Shown here: positions 1 through 8,644 of the stretch, piece after piece
How the letters are laid out: each line of letters begins with the position of its first letter
Numbering within the stretch: position 1 is the first letter of the stretch
Assembly: GCF_030817015.1 (NCBI RefSeq)
Contig: NZ_JAUSYS010000001.1
Span: 3,038,001-3,102,000 of the forward strand
Direction of reading: 5' to 3'
Origin: Arthrobacter sp. V1I7
GTDB lineage: Bacteria; Actinomycetota; Actinomycetes; Actinomycetales; Micrococcaceae
DNA length: 64,000 bases
Notes under the pieces: generated by a model
Told to the model about the DNA's origin: nothing
What the model saw: the letters and a program-made list of their open reading frames with translations, nothing else
Database searches by the model: none
Program-made: the position numbers and the translations under genes

Positions 1-393
1 CAGCGTGAGCACTTCGCTCTGGTAGCTGCGTGGCTGGATGCGGTCCTTGGCAATTGAGAGGAGCCGGTCCCAGTCCGCGGCCGGGTCCACCAGAAGGAGG
101 CCCGTTCCGGCGGCCCGGAGCAGCTCTTCGGCTTCCCCGAGTTCCCCGGGACTGCCTTTGACGGCCAGCACCAGGGGAGGATTCTTCAGAAGGCGCCGCA
201 GCGCCGGCAAGGCGGAGCGTCCGCGAACGCCGATCAGCAGGACGAACGCCGCCCCGCCGTCGGAAGTCTCGTCGTCGGCGTCAACGATCAGAAATCGTTC
301 GATCGGAGAATCAGCGCGGGACGGCCGGAGCATGAGGCTGGCGAAACCCAGAGGGAGATCCGACAGGATGTCGTCCACTGTAGCTGCGGCCAT
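1..393 (-). CDS. PucR-like transcriptional regulator, N-terminal part (cut by window edge)
   Basis: The first 131 residues of a longer protein that runs off the left edge. The ATG at 393 follows a strong AGAAGGAAG ribosome-binding site, which fixes the start. The visible part looks like the N-terminal alpha/beta sensory domain of actinobacterial PucR-type regulators, with FLIVDADDE near residues 34-42 and GRSALPALRRLL near 58-69. The helix-turn-helix that would prove the family lies outside the window, so the name rests on general resemblance only. A 10-bp inverted repeat about 90-120 bp upstream could be its operator. Another effector-domain regulator is possible. Confidence 0.5.
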   Translation of the reverse strand, partial: MAAATVDDILSDLPLGFASLMLRPSRADSPIERFLIVDADDETSDGGAAFVLLIGVRGRSALPALRRLLKNPPLVLAVKGSPGELGEAEELLRAAGTGLLLVDPAADWDRLLSIAKDRIQPRSYQSEVLTL

Positions 394-481
394 GAGCTTC
401 CTTCTGACATCGACACCAGACCGGACGGCTCTGTCCGGTCACCCAATGCTATCCAGTGCAAATCCCGGAAAATATGGAAGC

Positions 482-512
482 CGACCTAAAATCAGTGGCG
501 TCTTTTAGGTCG
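482..512. promoter_or_regulatory. Inverted repeat CGACCTAAAA-N11-TTTTAGGTCG, candidate operator
   Basis: Two perfect 10-bp arms (482-491 and 503-512) flank an 11-base spacer, about 90-120 bp upstream of the regulator start at 393. The AT-rich inner ends and the lack of a T-run after either arm fit a protein-binding site better than a terminator. The binding partner is unknown; autoregulation by the adjacent regulator is an inference. Confidence 0.45.
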
Positions 513-534
513 CGGGACCAATGCACGCAGTAAA

Positions 535-568
535 GCGGACGACGGCGGGAGGTCCCGCCGTCGTCCGC
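535..568 (-). terminator. Perfect 16-bp hairpin terminator after the TSUP gene
   Basis: Arms 535-550 and 553-568 are exact reverse complements with a 2-base centre. On the minus strand the stem lies 29 bp past the stop of the TSUP gene and is followed by TTTA. It probably ends that transcript before it reaches the regulator gene. Confidence 0.7.
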
Positions 569-597
569 CTACTTGGTGGCCAGCGCCGTCCGACTAG

Positions 598-1341
598 CTA
601 GCCGAACGCCAACTCCAGCACGCCCTTGGCCATGGTGGAAACGGCACCGGCGTAGGCAACGCCGACAACAATTCCCCGGACGACCCCGGGGCGGATCCGT
701 CCGGACAGGACATCACCGGCCGCGATGCCGACCACCATGGCCGTCAGGATGCCCAGCCATTGCCAGGTCTCCAGGGCCGGAAGGTGGCCGCCGGAAAAGA
801 GGTATTTACTGAGCAGCGAGGACAGGCCGGTGGTGACGAAGTAGGGCTGCAGGGTCGCACCGAAACTCTTCTGCTCCCAACGGGTGGCGACGGCATACGC
901 GGTGATCGCCGGGCCGCCGACACCGGCCGCCGCATTCATGAGTCCGCTGGAAAATCCCAGGGCAACCATGGGGACCGGGCCGGTGGCGCGCCATGAGCTG
1001 CGCTTCAGCCGCTGCGATGCCAGCAGGGCAATGACGAGCAGCACCCCGATGCAGATTTCCAGCGGCGCCTCCGGGACGTTGCTGGCCAGCCACGCACCGG
1101 GAACCACCCCCAGCAGCGCAGCGAGGGCAAGGCCTGCGTAGCGCCGCCAATCAACGTGCCGCCACACCCTGGACAGGATCAGCAGCGACGACGCCGCACC
1201 ACAGAGGTTGATGATCATGACGCCGTCAAAGGGGCCCAGCAGCACCACGAGGACCGGGGATACGAGGAGGCCGAAGCCGAGGCCGGCCAGCCGCTGAGCC
1301 AGTGCCCCGGCCACCACGGCGATGAGTACCAGGGCAAACAT
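598..1341 (-). CDS. TSUP (TauE/SafE) family membrane transporter
   Basis: A 247-residue integral membrane protein of the TauE/SafE family, whose members move sulfite, sulfonates or other organic anions across the cytoplasmic membrane. Both family repeats can be seen: the N-terminal half starts with a glycine-rich helix (AQRLAGLGFGLLVSPVLVVL, residues about 15-34), and the second half has GFSSGLMNAAAGVGGPAI. About eight hydrophobic segments and the length are normal for the family. The ATG at 1341 lies 6 bases after TAGGAT, which suggests a leaderless mRNA; there is no Shine-Dalgarno sequence. The substrate cannot be read from the sequence. The gene stands alone and is divergent from the lipase maturation factor gene. 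Confidence 0.85.
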   Translation of the reverse strand: MFALVLIAVVAGALAQRLAGLGFGLLVSPVLVVLLGPFDGVMIINLCGAASSLLILSRVWRHVDWRRYAGLALAALLGVVPGAWLASNVPEAPLEICIGVLLVIALLASQRLKRSSWRATGPVPMVALGFSSGLMNAAAGVGGPAITAYAVATRWEQKSFGATLQPYFVTTGLSSLLSKYLFSGGHLPALETWQWLGILTAMVVGIAAGDVLSGRIRPGVVRGIVVGVAYAGAVSTMAKGVLELAFG

Positions 1342-1428
1342 GATTCGATCCTAGCGCCGTGGCTGCTGGCCCGGCTTGACCAGGCGGACCGACGCAGGCG
1401 GACCGACTCCGGATAGTCCGCCCGCGGA

Positions 1429-1456
1429 TTGACGGCCTGCGCGGCAGGCGTAACGT
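1429..1456 (+). promoter_or_regulatory. Sigma-70-type promoter giving a leaderless mRNA
   Basis: TTGACG at 1429-1434, a 16-base spacer, and TAACGT at 1451-1456. The expected start point, about 7 bases further on, coincides with the GTG at 1464, so the transcript would begin at the start codon. This is the clearest promoter in the window. Confidence 0.65.
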
Positions 1457-1463
1457 GTGACTC

Positions 1464-2939
1464 GTGGAGTGGACCGCATGGTTCGACGCGCCGGACTACG
1501 AGTTCGCCCGGCAGGTACTGCAGCGCGGCATCGCGACCATCTACTTCGTGGCCTTCCTCTCCTCGCTCAACCAGTTTCCTGCCCTCCTCGGCGAGCGCGG
1601 CCTGTTGCCGGTGCCGGAGTATCTGGAGGGGTTCCGCCGCCTGGGCAGGCCCAGCCTGTTCCGCTGGCGCTACTCGGACCGGCTGCTGCGGGCGGTCTGC
1701 TGGAGCGGCATGGCCATCGCGGCCACCCTGGTCCTCGGCCTGCCGCAGCTCGGCCCGCCGTGGGTTCCGCTGCTGGCGTTCCTGGCCCTGTGGCTGTTGT
1801 ACATGTCGGTGGTCAATGTCGGCCAGACGTTTTACGGCTTCGGCTGGGAGATGCTGCTGCTCGAGGCAGGGTTCACGGCGGCCTTCCTGGGCTCTGACCA
1901 GACTCCCCCGCCATGGCCGATCCTGATCCTGCTGGTGTGGCTGGTGTTCCGCCTGGAATTCGGCGCCGGCCTGATCAAAATCCGGGGCGGGTCCGAGTGG
2001 CGGGATCTGACGGCCCTGTACTACCACCACGAGACCCAGCCGATGCCGGGGCCGTTGAGCCGGCAGGCGCATCTGCTGCCCAAGGCGTGGCACCGGCTGG
2101 AGGTCCTGGGCAACCATTTCGCCCAGCTGGTGGTGCCATTCTTCCTTTTCGCCCCGCAGCCGCTGGCGAGCGCCGCGGCCGGGATCATCATCTTCACCCA
2201 GCTCTGGCTCGTGGCCAGCGGGAACTTTGCCTGGCTCAACTGGATGGCAATCCTGCTCGCCTTCGCCGCAATCAGCGACCCGGTGGCGCACGCCGTGGTG
2301 CCGGCGATCCCGCTCGACTGGCACGCCGCGTCCGCAGGAGTGGCCGGTGCACCGGCCGGCAGCCAGGCGCCCGTGCCGTGGCTCGTGGTAGTCCTGTTCG
2401 CCACCGTGCTGCACGTGGTGTTGAGCTACCGGCCGATCGAGAACCTCTTCTCGCACTATCAGCTGATGAATGCCAGTTTCAACCGCTGGCAGCTGGTCAA
2501 CACCTACGGCGCGTTCGGCACGGTCACTAAGCGGCGGATCGAGATCGTGGTGGAGGGAACCCTCGACGCGGACCCGGGGGACGACGCCGACTGGCGGGAA
2601 TACGAATTCAAGGGAAAGCCCGGGCACGTCCGCCGCCTTCCGCGGCAGTACGCGCCCTACCACCTCCGGCTTGACTGGCTGATGTGGTTCCTGCCGCTGC
2701 GTACGGTGCACGAGGAGTGGTTCTACGCGTTCCTGGCCAAGCTGCTGGAGGCCGACCGGCCGATGTTGCGGCTGCTGCGCCACGACCCGTTCGACGGCGG
2801 ACGCCCCCGCTGGGTGCGGGTCCGCAGTTACCTCTACCGCTTCTCCACGCGGGCCGAGTTCCGCGCTACCGGCCAGCGCTGGATCCGGACCCCGCTGTAT
2901 GTGGCCATCCCGCCGGTGTCCCTGCCCGCGAAAGATTGA
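1464..2939 (+). CDS. Lipase maturation factor family membrane protein
   Basis: A 491-residue protein matching the lipase maturation factor (LMF1-like, DUF1222) family. In vertebrates LMF1 helps lipases fold in the endoplasmic reticulum; the bacterial role is unknown. Hydrophobic helices fill roughly residues 70-350. The C-terminal part has the most conserved family blocks: NTYGAFGTVTKRRIE near residue 347 and APYHLRLDWLMWFLP near 395. The GTG at 1464 is chosen because a good promoter ends 7 bases upstream, implying leaderless translation, and because the predicted N-terminus (EWTAWFDAPDYEFARQVLQR) looks like family members. It is a single gene ending at a bidirectional terminator. No lipase gene is adjacent. 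Confidence 0.85.
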   Translation: MEWTAWFDAPDYEFARQVLQRGIATIYFVAFLSSLNQFPALLGERGLLPVPEYLEGFRRLGRPSLFRWRYSDRLLRAVCWSGMAIAATLVLGLPQLGPPWVPLLAFLALWLLYMSVVNVGQTFYGFGWEMLLLEAGFTAAFLGSDQTPPPWPILILLVWLVFRLEFGAGLIKIRGGSEWRDLTALYYHHETQPMPGPLSRQAHLLPKAWHRLEVLGNHFAQLVVPFFLFAPQPLASAAAGIIIFTQLWLVASGNFAWLNWMAILLAFAAISDPVAHAVVPAIPLDWHAASAGVAGAPAGSQAPVPWLVVVLFATVLHVVLSYRPIENLFSHYQLMNASFNRWQLVNTYGAFGTVTKRRIEIVVEGTLDADPGDDADWREYEFKGKPGHVRRLPRQYAPYHLRLDWLMWFLPLRTVHEEWFYAFLAKLLEADRPMLRLLRHDPFDGGRPRWVRVRSYLYRFSTRAEFRATGQRWIRTPLYVAIPPVSLPAKD

Positions 2940-2958
2940 TACCGGCCGGCCGTCTGAC

Positions 2959-2997
2959 GCAAATGGCCGGAATGGATTCACCATTCCGGCCATTTGC
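2959..2997. terminator. Bidirectional 17-bp hairpin between convergent genes
   Basis: Perfect arms at 2959-2975 and 2981-2997 with a 5-base loop ATTCA. It lies between the stops of the LMF gene (plus) and tctA (minus) and so can serve both. There is no long T-run on either side. Confidence 0.7.
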
Positions 2998-3055
2998 GGC
3001 AGATACTGCGGGTCCGGGCCGACGCGACCCGGGCACCAACTTCCCGGCTAGACGC

Positions 3056-4588
3056 CTAGACTGACACGTCGTCCTTCACGGGCAGGGCCTCAAGCGCGGC
3101 CTGGCGGCGGCGAAGCCACCAGGAACCGGCGAAGATCAGGGCCATGCAGAGGTACACAACCACCGCGAAGGGTGAGGAGAACAGCGTCATGGGGTCGTTC
3201 TGCGAGAGCTGCAACGAGCGGCGCAGCTGCACTTCGAACATCGGCCCCAGGATCATGGCCACGACCATCGGCGCCACTGGATAGCCGTAGCGGCGCATGA
3301 AGTAGCCCAGGATGCCCACCACCAGCAGGATGCCCACGTCGGTCGCGGCGAAGTTCACCGAGAAGGCGCCCAGCGCGGCAAAGACCAGGATGCCCGCATA
3401 CAGGTAGGGCCGCGGGATCTGAAGAATCTTCACCCACAGGCCCACCAGCGGCAGGTTCAGCACCAGGAGCATCAGGTTGCCCACGTACAGCGAGGCGATC
3501 AGGGTCCAGACGAGGGCACCCTGGTTCTCGAAGAGCAGGGGTCCGGGCTGGATCTGGTAGCGCTGGAACGCGGTCAGCATCATGGCTGCCGTCGCCGTCG
3601 TCGGAATGCCGAGGGTCAGCAGCGGCACCAGGACACCCGCGGCCGCGGCGTTGTTGGCCGCTTCCGGACCCGCCACGCCTTCGATCGCGCCCTTGCCGAA
3701 CTGCGCCTTGTTGGCGCCCTTGGCCAGCTTCCGCTCCGCGGCGTAGGACAGGAAGGTGGAAACGTCCGCCCCGCCCGCAGGCACCGTCCCGATCGGGAAG
3801 CCGATGAAGGTACCGCGCAGCCAGGGCTTCCAGGACCGCCTCCAGTCCTCCTTGGACAGCCAGGCGTTCTTGCCTTTGCTGACCGGGATGACCTCGATCG
3901 GCCCGTGCCGCAGCTTGGACGCGACGTAGAGGGCTTCGCCGAGGGCAAAGAGCCCCACAGCCACAAGGACCATGTCCACGCCGTCCACCAGGGTGGGGTT
4001 GTCGAAGGTGAAGCGCTGCTGCGCCGTGCTGTCGTCGATGCCGATCATCCCGATGAAGAGCCCGAGCCCCAGGGAGGCCAGGCCCCGCAGTACGGACGCC
4101 CCAAGCAGTGCGCCGACGGTGAGGAAGGCCACCACCATGAGCGCCACGTAATCCACCGGCCCGAGGCCGACTGCAAGCTCCGCGATGACGGGAGCCAGGA
4201 AGGACAGCAGCACAGTGGCGATGGTGCCGGCGATGAACGAACCGATGGCCGCCGTCGCCAGAGCCGCGGCGCCGCGCCCTGCCTTGGCCATCTTGTTGCC
4301 CTCCAGCGCCGTGACAATCGAGGAGGACTCCCCCGGCGTGTTCAGCAGGATGGACGTCGTGGAGCCGCCGTACATGCCGCCGTAATAGATACCGGCGAAC
4401 ACGATCAGCGCGGCCGCCGGATCCAGGGCGTACGTGATCGGCATGAGCAGGGCCACCGTCATCGCCGGACCGATGCCCGGCAGGACACCGACGGCGGTGC
4501 CGACGAAGACGCCGCCCAGGGCGTAGAGCAGGTAGACCGGCTGCAACGCCGTCGTAAAGCCCTCAAGGAGCAGCATGAAACTATCCAT
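3056..4588 (-). CDS. tctA: Tripartite tricarboxylate transporter, large membrane subunit TctA
   Basis: A 510-residue subunit forming the translocation channel of a TTT-family secondary transporter for citrate or other tri/dicarboxylates. It has the family hallmark [19 protein letters not shown] near residue 60 and about 12 hydrophobic segments. The ATG at 4588 is chosen over longer upstream readings because it begins the typical [12 protein letters not shown]-terminus and overlaps the tctB stop by 8 bases, which implies translational coupling. It is the last gene of tctC-tctB-tctA and ends at the 2959-2997 hairpin. The order is standard for the family, and the divergent two-component genes probably control it. 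Confidence 0.93.
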   Translation of the reverse strand: MDSFMLLLEGFTTALQPVYLLYALGGVFVGTAVGVLPGIGPAMTVALLMPITYALDPAAALIVFAGIYYGGMYGGSTTSILLNTPGESSSIVTALEGNKMAKAGRGAAALATAAIGSFIAGTIATVLLSFLAPVIAELAVGLGPVDYVALMVVAFLTVGALLGASVLRGLASLGLGLFIGMIGIDDSTAQQRFTFDNPTLVDGVDMVLVAVGLFALGEALYVASKLRHGPIEVIPVSKGKNAWLSKEDWRRSWKPWLRGTFIGFPIGTVPAGGADVSTFLSYAAERKLAKGANKAQFGKGAIEGVAGPEAANNAAAAGVLVPLLTLGIPTTATAAMMLTAFQRYQIQPGPLLFENQGALVWTLIASLYVGNLMLLVLNLPLVGLWVKILQIPRPYLYAGILVFAALGAFSVNFAATDVGILLVVGILGYFMRRYGYPVAPMVVAMILGPMFEVQLRRSLQLSQNDPMTLFSSPFAVVVYLCMALIFAGSWWLRRRQAALEALPVKDDVSV

Positions 4589-5102
4589 GGAAGAACGGCA
4601 CCCCCTCAAGCAACGGTCCCGGCGGCAGGGAAATGCCCAGCAGCCCGCCGAAGACGTACTGCAGCACGAGTGCCAGGACAACGGAAATGATGATCGCCTT
4701 CCAGAGCGGCTTCGCCTCGAGGGACCAGGCGGCCCCGCTGAACAGCACCGCGGCGGCCACGGGCCAGCCTGCCGGCTCGATCAGGAAGATGTGCAGGACG
4801 ACGAAGCCGACGAGCTTTGCCAGCGCCACCCAGTCGGTCTTGGCGGTCACGTCCAGGTCCTCGCCCTCTTCGGCCTGCCCGACCTTGCCGCGGAGGACCT
4901 GTACGACAATGCCGGTCCCCACGATCACGAGCAGCCCGCACACGATGTAGGGGAACGCCCGCGGGCCGATCCCCGTCTCCGACGGCGGGATCGGGATGGA
5001 GCCCGCCGTCAGGAGACCGGCTGCGCCCACGCTGACGAACAACAGGGCGAACAAAATCTCCCCGATCGGCCGTTTGGCGGGCATTGCTGCATGAGCGGAC
5101 AT
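4581..5102 (-). CDS. tctB: Tripartite tricarboxylate transporter, small membrane subunit TctB
   Basis: A 173-residue protein with four hydrophobic helices (about residues 15-35, 48-68, 92-112 and 140-160), the normal shape of TctB, which pairs with TctA in the membrane. Sequence conservation in this family is low; identity rests on size, topology and its place between tctC and tctA. The ATG at 5102 lies 2 bases after the tctC stop, and its own stop overlaps the tctA start, so the three are almost certainly one operon. A second ATG six codons later is possible. Confidence 0.9.
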   Translation of the reverse strand: MSAHAAMPAKRPIGEILFALLFVSVGAAGLLTAGSIPIPPSETGIGPRAFPYIVCGLLVIVGTGIVVQVLRGKVGQAEEGEDLDVTAKTDWVALAKLVGFVVLHIFLIEPAGWPVAAAVLFSGAAWSLEAKPLWKAIIISVVLALVLQYVFGGLLGISLPPGPLLEGVPFFHG

Positions 5103-5104
5103 TG

Positions 5105-6121
5105 TTACTTGACCAGGCCGATCTCGGTCAACGTGGTCTTGACCTTGGCGATGTCCTCGGTCAGGAAGGTCTTGAAATCGTCACCCGTGAGGAAGGCATC
5201 GTCCCAGTTGTTCTTGGCCAGGGTGGACTTCCAGGCCTCCGACTCGTGCAGCTTCGTGACCACATCGGTCAGCTTGGCCTTCTGGGCCTCGTCAATGGAG
5301 CCCGGTGCCACGACTCCGCGCCAGTTCGTCAGCACGACGTCGACGCCCTGGTCCTTGAGCGGCTTGACGCCCGGCAGCGCCGGCGCCTCGGCCGGGCCCG
5401 AGACGGCGAGAGCGCGGACCTTGCCGGCCTTCACCTGTTCGGCGTACTCCCCCACACCGGAAATGCCGGCCTGGACCTTGTTGCCGAGCAGCGCCGCGAT
5501 CGATTCGCCGCCGCCGGAGTAGCCGATGTAGTTCAGCTTGTCCGCCTCGACGCCCTGGGACTTGAGGATCTGACCGGCCAGGATGTGGTCCGCGCCGCCG
5601 GCCGAGCCGCCGGTGATGGCGACGCCCTTGCCGTTGGCTTTGATGTCTTCCACGAGGTCGGTGACCGACTGGTACTTCGACGATGCCGGCACCACCAGCA
5701 CCAGCGGCTCTTCGGTGAGCCGCGCGATCGGCGTGGTGTCTTCCAGCCGGGTCTTTGCGGCGTTGGTCTCGACGGCACCCACCATGACGTAGCCCATGAC
5801 CATGAGGGTGTTGACGTCCTTCTCGGTCGCGAGCTTGGCGAGCCCGTTGGTCCCGCCGCCGCCGCCGATGTTCGTGACCTGGGCAGAGGTGACGAGCTTG
5901 TTCGACTGCAGGTCCTGCTGCATCGCGCGTCCCGTCTGGTCCCAGCCGCCGCCCGGGTTGGCGGGGACAATGATACTGAGTTTCTTGAGCGGCTCAGCGG
6001 CTGCGGACTGGGTGGAAGCGGCGCCGCTTCCACCGCCGGCACAAGCGGACATTGCCAGGACGACGCCGGCAGCTCCCGCGGCGAGGGCGGCCCGGCGGGT
6101 GAAGTTGAACTGGGAAGTCAT
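5105..6121 (-). CDS. tctC: Tripartite tricarboxylate transporter substrate-binding lipoprotein TctC
   Basis: A 338-residue extracytoplasmic binding protein of the Bug/TctC family. The N-terminus has paired arginines (TRRAALAAG, residues 8-16), a hydrophobic stretch, and a lipobox LAMSAC with Cys27 as the lipidated residue, so it is a membrane-anchored lipoprotein possibly exported by Tat. The mature part opens with the family block IIVPANPGGGWDQTGR. The ATG at 6121 follows an AGGAGAGAA ribosome-binding site. First gene of the tct operon, divergent from the histidine kinase. The ligand (citrate, tricarballylate or another carboxylate) cannot be told from sequence. Confidence 0.93.
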   Translation of the reverse strand: MTSQFNFTRRAALAAGAAGVVLAMSACAGGGSGAASTQSAAAEPLKKLSIIVPANPGGGWDQTGRAMQQDLQSNKLVTSAQVTNIGGGGGTNGLAKLATEKDVNTLMVMGYVMVGAVETNAAKTRLEDTTPIARLTEEPLVLVVPASSKYQSVTDLVEDIKANGKGVAITGGSAGGADHILAGQILKSQGVEADKLNYIGYSGGGESIAALLGNKVQAGISGVGEYAEQVKAGKVRALAVSGPAEAPALPGVKPLKDQGVDVVLTNWRGVVAPGSIDEAQKAKLTDVVTKLHESEAWKSTLAKNNWDDAFLTGDDFKTFLTEDIAKVKTTLTEIGLVK

Positions 6122-6293
6122 TTCTCTCCTTGAATGAATGTGATGCACGTCATCGTCAATCACTTCCCCGACCTTAAACGCGGACTTCGGCCGTGGCCAG
6201 AATTTGGCCGTAGAGATAATAGTGGTCATATTGGTCACAGCAGGAGCACGCTTTTTGGCGGATAGCAACAATTTTAGATGGGAAACTTGTGAC
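6122..6293. promoter_or_regulatory. Divergent control region between tctC and the sensor kinase
   Basis: A 172-bp gap that must hold the promoters of both the tct operon and the kinase/regulator pair. Visible elements are a TGGTCA-TAT-TGGTCA direct repeat at about 6223-6237, a possible minus-strand -35 TTGACG near the tctC start, and a weak half CRP-like TGTGA at 6139-6143. The direct repeat is the best candidate site for the neighbouring response regulator. No promoter is certain. Confidence 0.4.
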
Positions 6294-7874
6294 ATGCTTC
6301 ACACGATTCCGCTCCGTTTCCAGCTGATCGCGCTGCAGTTGGGCATCGTCCTGGCTGTTCTCACCGCGGTCGGGGCCGTGACCATCCGGATGCAGGAGCA
6401 ACAGCTCAGGGATGCCTACAAGGGCCGGCTGATCGGCGTGGCCGAAAGCGTGGCCCGGCTGCCGTCCGTGGTCGACGCCTTCGGCACGCCGGTCCCGGCG
6501 GAGACCATCCAGCCCATCGCCGAAGTCATCCGGCAAGCCTCCAACGTCACCTACGTCGTCGTGACCGACCGCAACGGGGTCCGGCAGTCGCACCCCAACC
6601 CGGCCGAAATCGGAAAGCCCGTCTCCACGGACCCCTCGGTCCCGCTGTCCGGGGAAATCTACGTCGGCACCCAGACCGGGACGCTGGGCGAATCCTGGCG
6701 GGTGAAGGTGCCGATCTTTAATGGCACCGGCACTGTGATCGGCTCGGCCTCGGTAGGGGTGCTGGAGAGCACCCTCGCCCAGGACCTCCACGAGGACCTG
6801 CCGCAGTTGTTCGGCTGGCTGCTGGTGGCAGCCGTGCTGAGTTCGCTGGGGGCTATGTACATCTCGAAAATGGTGTGGCGGCGGATCTACAAGCTGGAGC
6901 CCGAGGACATTGCGGCCCTGCTGGAAACCCGGGACGCCATGCTGCACGGCCTCGGCGAAGGACTCGTGGCGGTCGACGCCGACGGAAAGGTCGCGCTGGT
7001 CAATGATGAGGCACGGCGGCTGCTTGGCGTCGGCGAGGAGATCACCGGTTCGCCGGCCGCCGCCTACCTGGAACCGGGCATCCAGCGCCTGCTGGCCGCG
7101 GGGTCCGCGACGGATGAGCTCGTCCTCTCCGGCGAGAGGATCCTGCTGGGCAAGGTCAACGCCGCCACCGTGGACGGCCGCGAGGTCGGCAAGGTCCTGA
7201 TTCTCCGCGACCGCACGGAGTTGCACGCCATGCTGCGGGACCGGGACGGTGCCCTTGACGTGACCCAGGCGCTGCGGGCCCAGGCCCACGAATTCGCCAA
7301 CAAGCTGCACGTTATTTCCGGGCTCCTGGAGCTGGGCGAGCGAGACAAGGCGGTCGAGTACCTGGGCCGCAGCCACAGCGACGCGGCCTTCGCCAACCGT
7401 CCGCTGGCCGCGGGCATCACGGATCACGGTGTGCAGGCGCTCCTGATCGCCAAGTCCACGGTCTGCGCCGAACGCGGCATCGAGATCGTGGTCAGCCCGG
7501 GTTCGGTCTGCTCGCCCGATGGCAGCGGAGACGTCATCACCGTCCTCGGCAACCTGATCGACAACGCCGTGGACGCCGCCGGCTATGACAGCACCATCGC
7601 CGTCCGGCTGGCCGAGACGTCGGACGGCACCCGCACCATCATGGTGGAGGACGAAGGACCCGGAGTCCCCGAGGCCGAGCGCGCCCGCGTCTTCGAGGCC
7701 GGCGTCACCACCAAGGAGGCGGAGGGGATCAACAGCCGCGGCTTCGGCCTGGCCCTGGTCCAGCGAGTTGCCCGTCGCAGGGGCGGCCTGGCGGAGGTAT
7801 CCTCCTCGGCGTTGGGCGGCGCGTGCTTTACGGTAGTGCTCAGGACAAAAGAGGCGGAACTCCAGAGACAATGA
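6294..7874 (+). CDS. CitA/DcuS-type sensor histidine kinase
   Basis: A 526-residue membrane kinase that senses extracellular carboxylates. Layout: transmembrane helix at about residues 9-31, a periplasmic sensory domain (about 35-175), a second helix near 178-198, a PAS domain (about 210-310), and a kinase core. The phospho-accepting His332 sits in RAQAHEFANKLHVISG. The ATP-binding domain has NLIDNAVDA (N box), DEGPGVP (G1) and SRGFGLALV (G2). The ATG at 6294 is chosen because it places the first helix right after the start. The stop overlaps the regulator start as ATGA. Divergent to tctCBA, the usual arrangement for tricarboxylate-sensing systems. Confidence 0.92.
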   Translation: MLHTIPLRFQLIALQLGIVLAVLTAVGAVTIRMQEQQLRDAYKGRLIGVAESVARLPSVVDAFGTPVPAETIQPIAEVIRQASNVTYVVVTDRNGVRQSHPNPAEIGKPVSTDPSVPLSGEIYVGTQTGTLGESWRVKVPIFNGTGTVIGSASVGVLESTLAQDLHEDLPQLFGWLLVAAVLSSLGAMYISKMVWRRIYKLEPEDIAALLETRDAMLHGLGEGLVAVDADGKVALVNDEARRLLGVGEEITGSPAAAYLEPGIQRLLAAGSATDELVLSGERILLGKVNAATVDGREVGKVLILRDRTELHAMLRDRDGALDVTQALRAQAHEFANKLHVISGLLELGERDKAVEYLGRSHSDAAFANRPLAAGITDHGVQALLIAKSTVCAERGIEIVVSPGSVCSPDGSGDVITVLGNLIDNAVDAAGYDSTIAVRLAETSDGTRTIMVEDEGPGVPEAERARVFEAGVTTKEAEGINSRGFGLALVQRVARRRGGLAEVSSSALGGACFTVVLRTKEAELQRQ

Positions 7875-8644
7875 ACGCAATACGCACCCTCATCATTGAC
7901 GATGACGTGGCAGTGGCCGGGATCCATCACGGCTTCCTGCTGGCCCGCGGCGGCTTCGAGGTAGTGGGCATGGCCCACACCGGCCAGCAGGGCCTGGACC
8001 TGGCGGCGGAGCTGTTGCCGGAGCTGGTCCTGCTGGATATCCACCTGCCCGATATGTCCGGCCTGGACGTTCTGCAGGTGTTGCGGAACCAGCCCAGCCA
8101 GCCCCTGGACGTGCTGATCATCACGGCGTCCCGGGAACTGGACACAGTGCGAGCCGCCATGGCCGGCGGCGTGCTGCACTATCTGGTCAAGCCCTTCACT
8201 TCCCAGGCCCTGAACGACCGGCTGGACGAGTACCTGGCTCTTCGCCGCGAGCTGGCCGCGGGAACGTCCGCGGGGCCGTTGGACCAGGAGAGCATCGACC
8301 GCTTGGTCGCTCCGTCCCGCCGCCCGGCGTCCTTGGCGGCTACCGCGGCCACGGTGGATGTTGCGGCTGAGCCGGCGGTGCGGCTGCCGAAGGGGCTTTC
8401 CCGGCCGACTCTCGACGCCGTGGTCGAGGCCCTCCAATCCGGCCGGGAGGATGTCTCCGCGGCCGGCCTGGCGCTGCAGCTCGGATTGTCACGGGTCAGC
8501 GCCCGGCGCTACCTGGAGTACCTCGTGGTACAGGGTTTTGCCCGGCTGACCCCGCGCTACGGAGCGGCCGGCCGGCCCGAGAACCGGTACCTGTGGAAGC
8601 ACGGGGCCGGCACCCTGCAGCAGCAGCCCGACCGGCAGCCCTAG
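7871..8644 (+). CDS. CitB/DcuR-type response regulator
   Basis: A 257-residue cytoplasmic regulator and partner of the overlapping kinase. The receiver domain (1-120) has the acidic pocket DDD (10-12), phospho-acceptor Asp56 in VLLDIHLPDMSG, Thr85 and Lys107 in YLVKPF. After a variable linker, residues about 185-245 form a helix-turn-helix resembling the CitB family (SAAGLALQLGLSRVSARRYLEYL). The probable target is the 6122-6293 region and hence tctCBA. Its TAG stop at 8642-8644 shares the palindrome CTAG with the stop of the convergent lyase gene. Confidence 0.92.
   Translation: MNAIRTLIIDDDVAVAGIHHGFLLARGGFEVVGMAHTGQQGLDLAAELLPELVLLDIHLPDMSGLDVLQVLRNQPSQPLDVLIITASRELDTVRAAMAGGVLHYLVKPFTSQALNDRLDEYLALRRELAAGTSAGPLDQESIDRLVAPSRRPASLAATAATVDVAAEPAVRLPKGLSRPTLDAVVEALQSGREDVSAAGLALQLGLSRVSARRYLEYLVVQGFARLTPRYGAAGRPENRYLWKHGAGTLQQQPDRQP

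Noticed and set aside
1215..2993. Long minus-strand open frame (592 codons) across the lipase maturation factor gene
   Set aside because: It is a shadow of the plus-strand gene: the product is a repetitive Arg/Gln/Gly-rich sequence with no family match, and the plus strand has clear LMF motifs and a promoter.
6139..6154. CRP-like site in the tctC/kinase gap
   Set aside because: Only the left half TGTGA fits; the right half TCATC has two mismatches, so it is not convincing compared with the sites near 21.96 and 24.78 kb.
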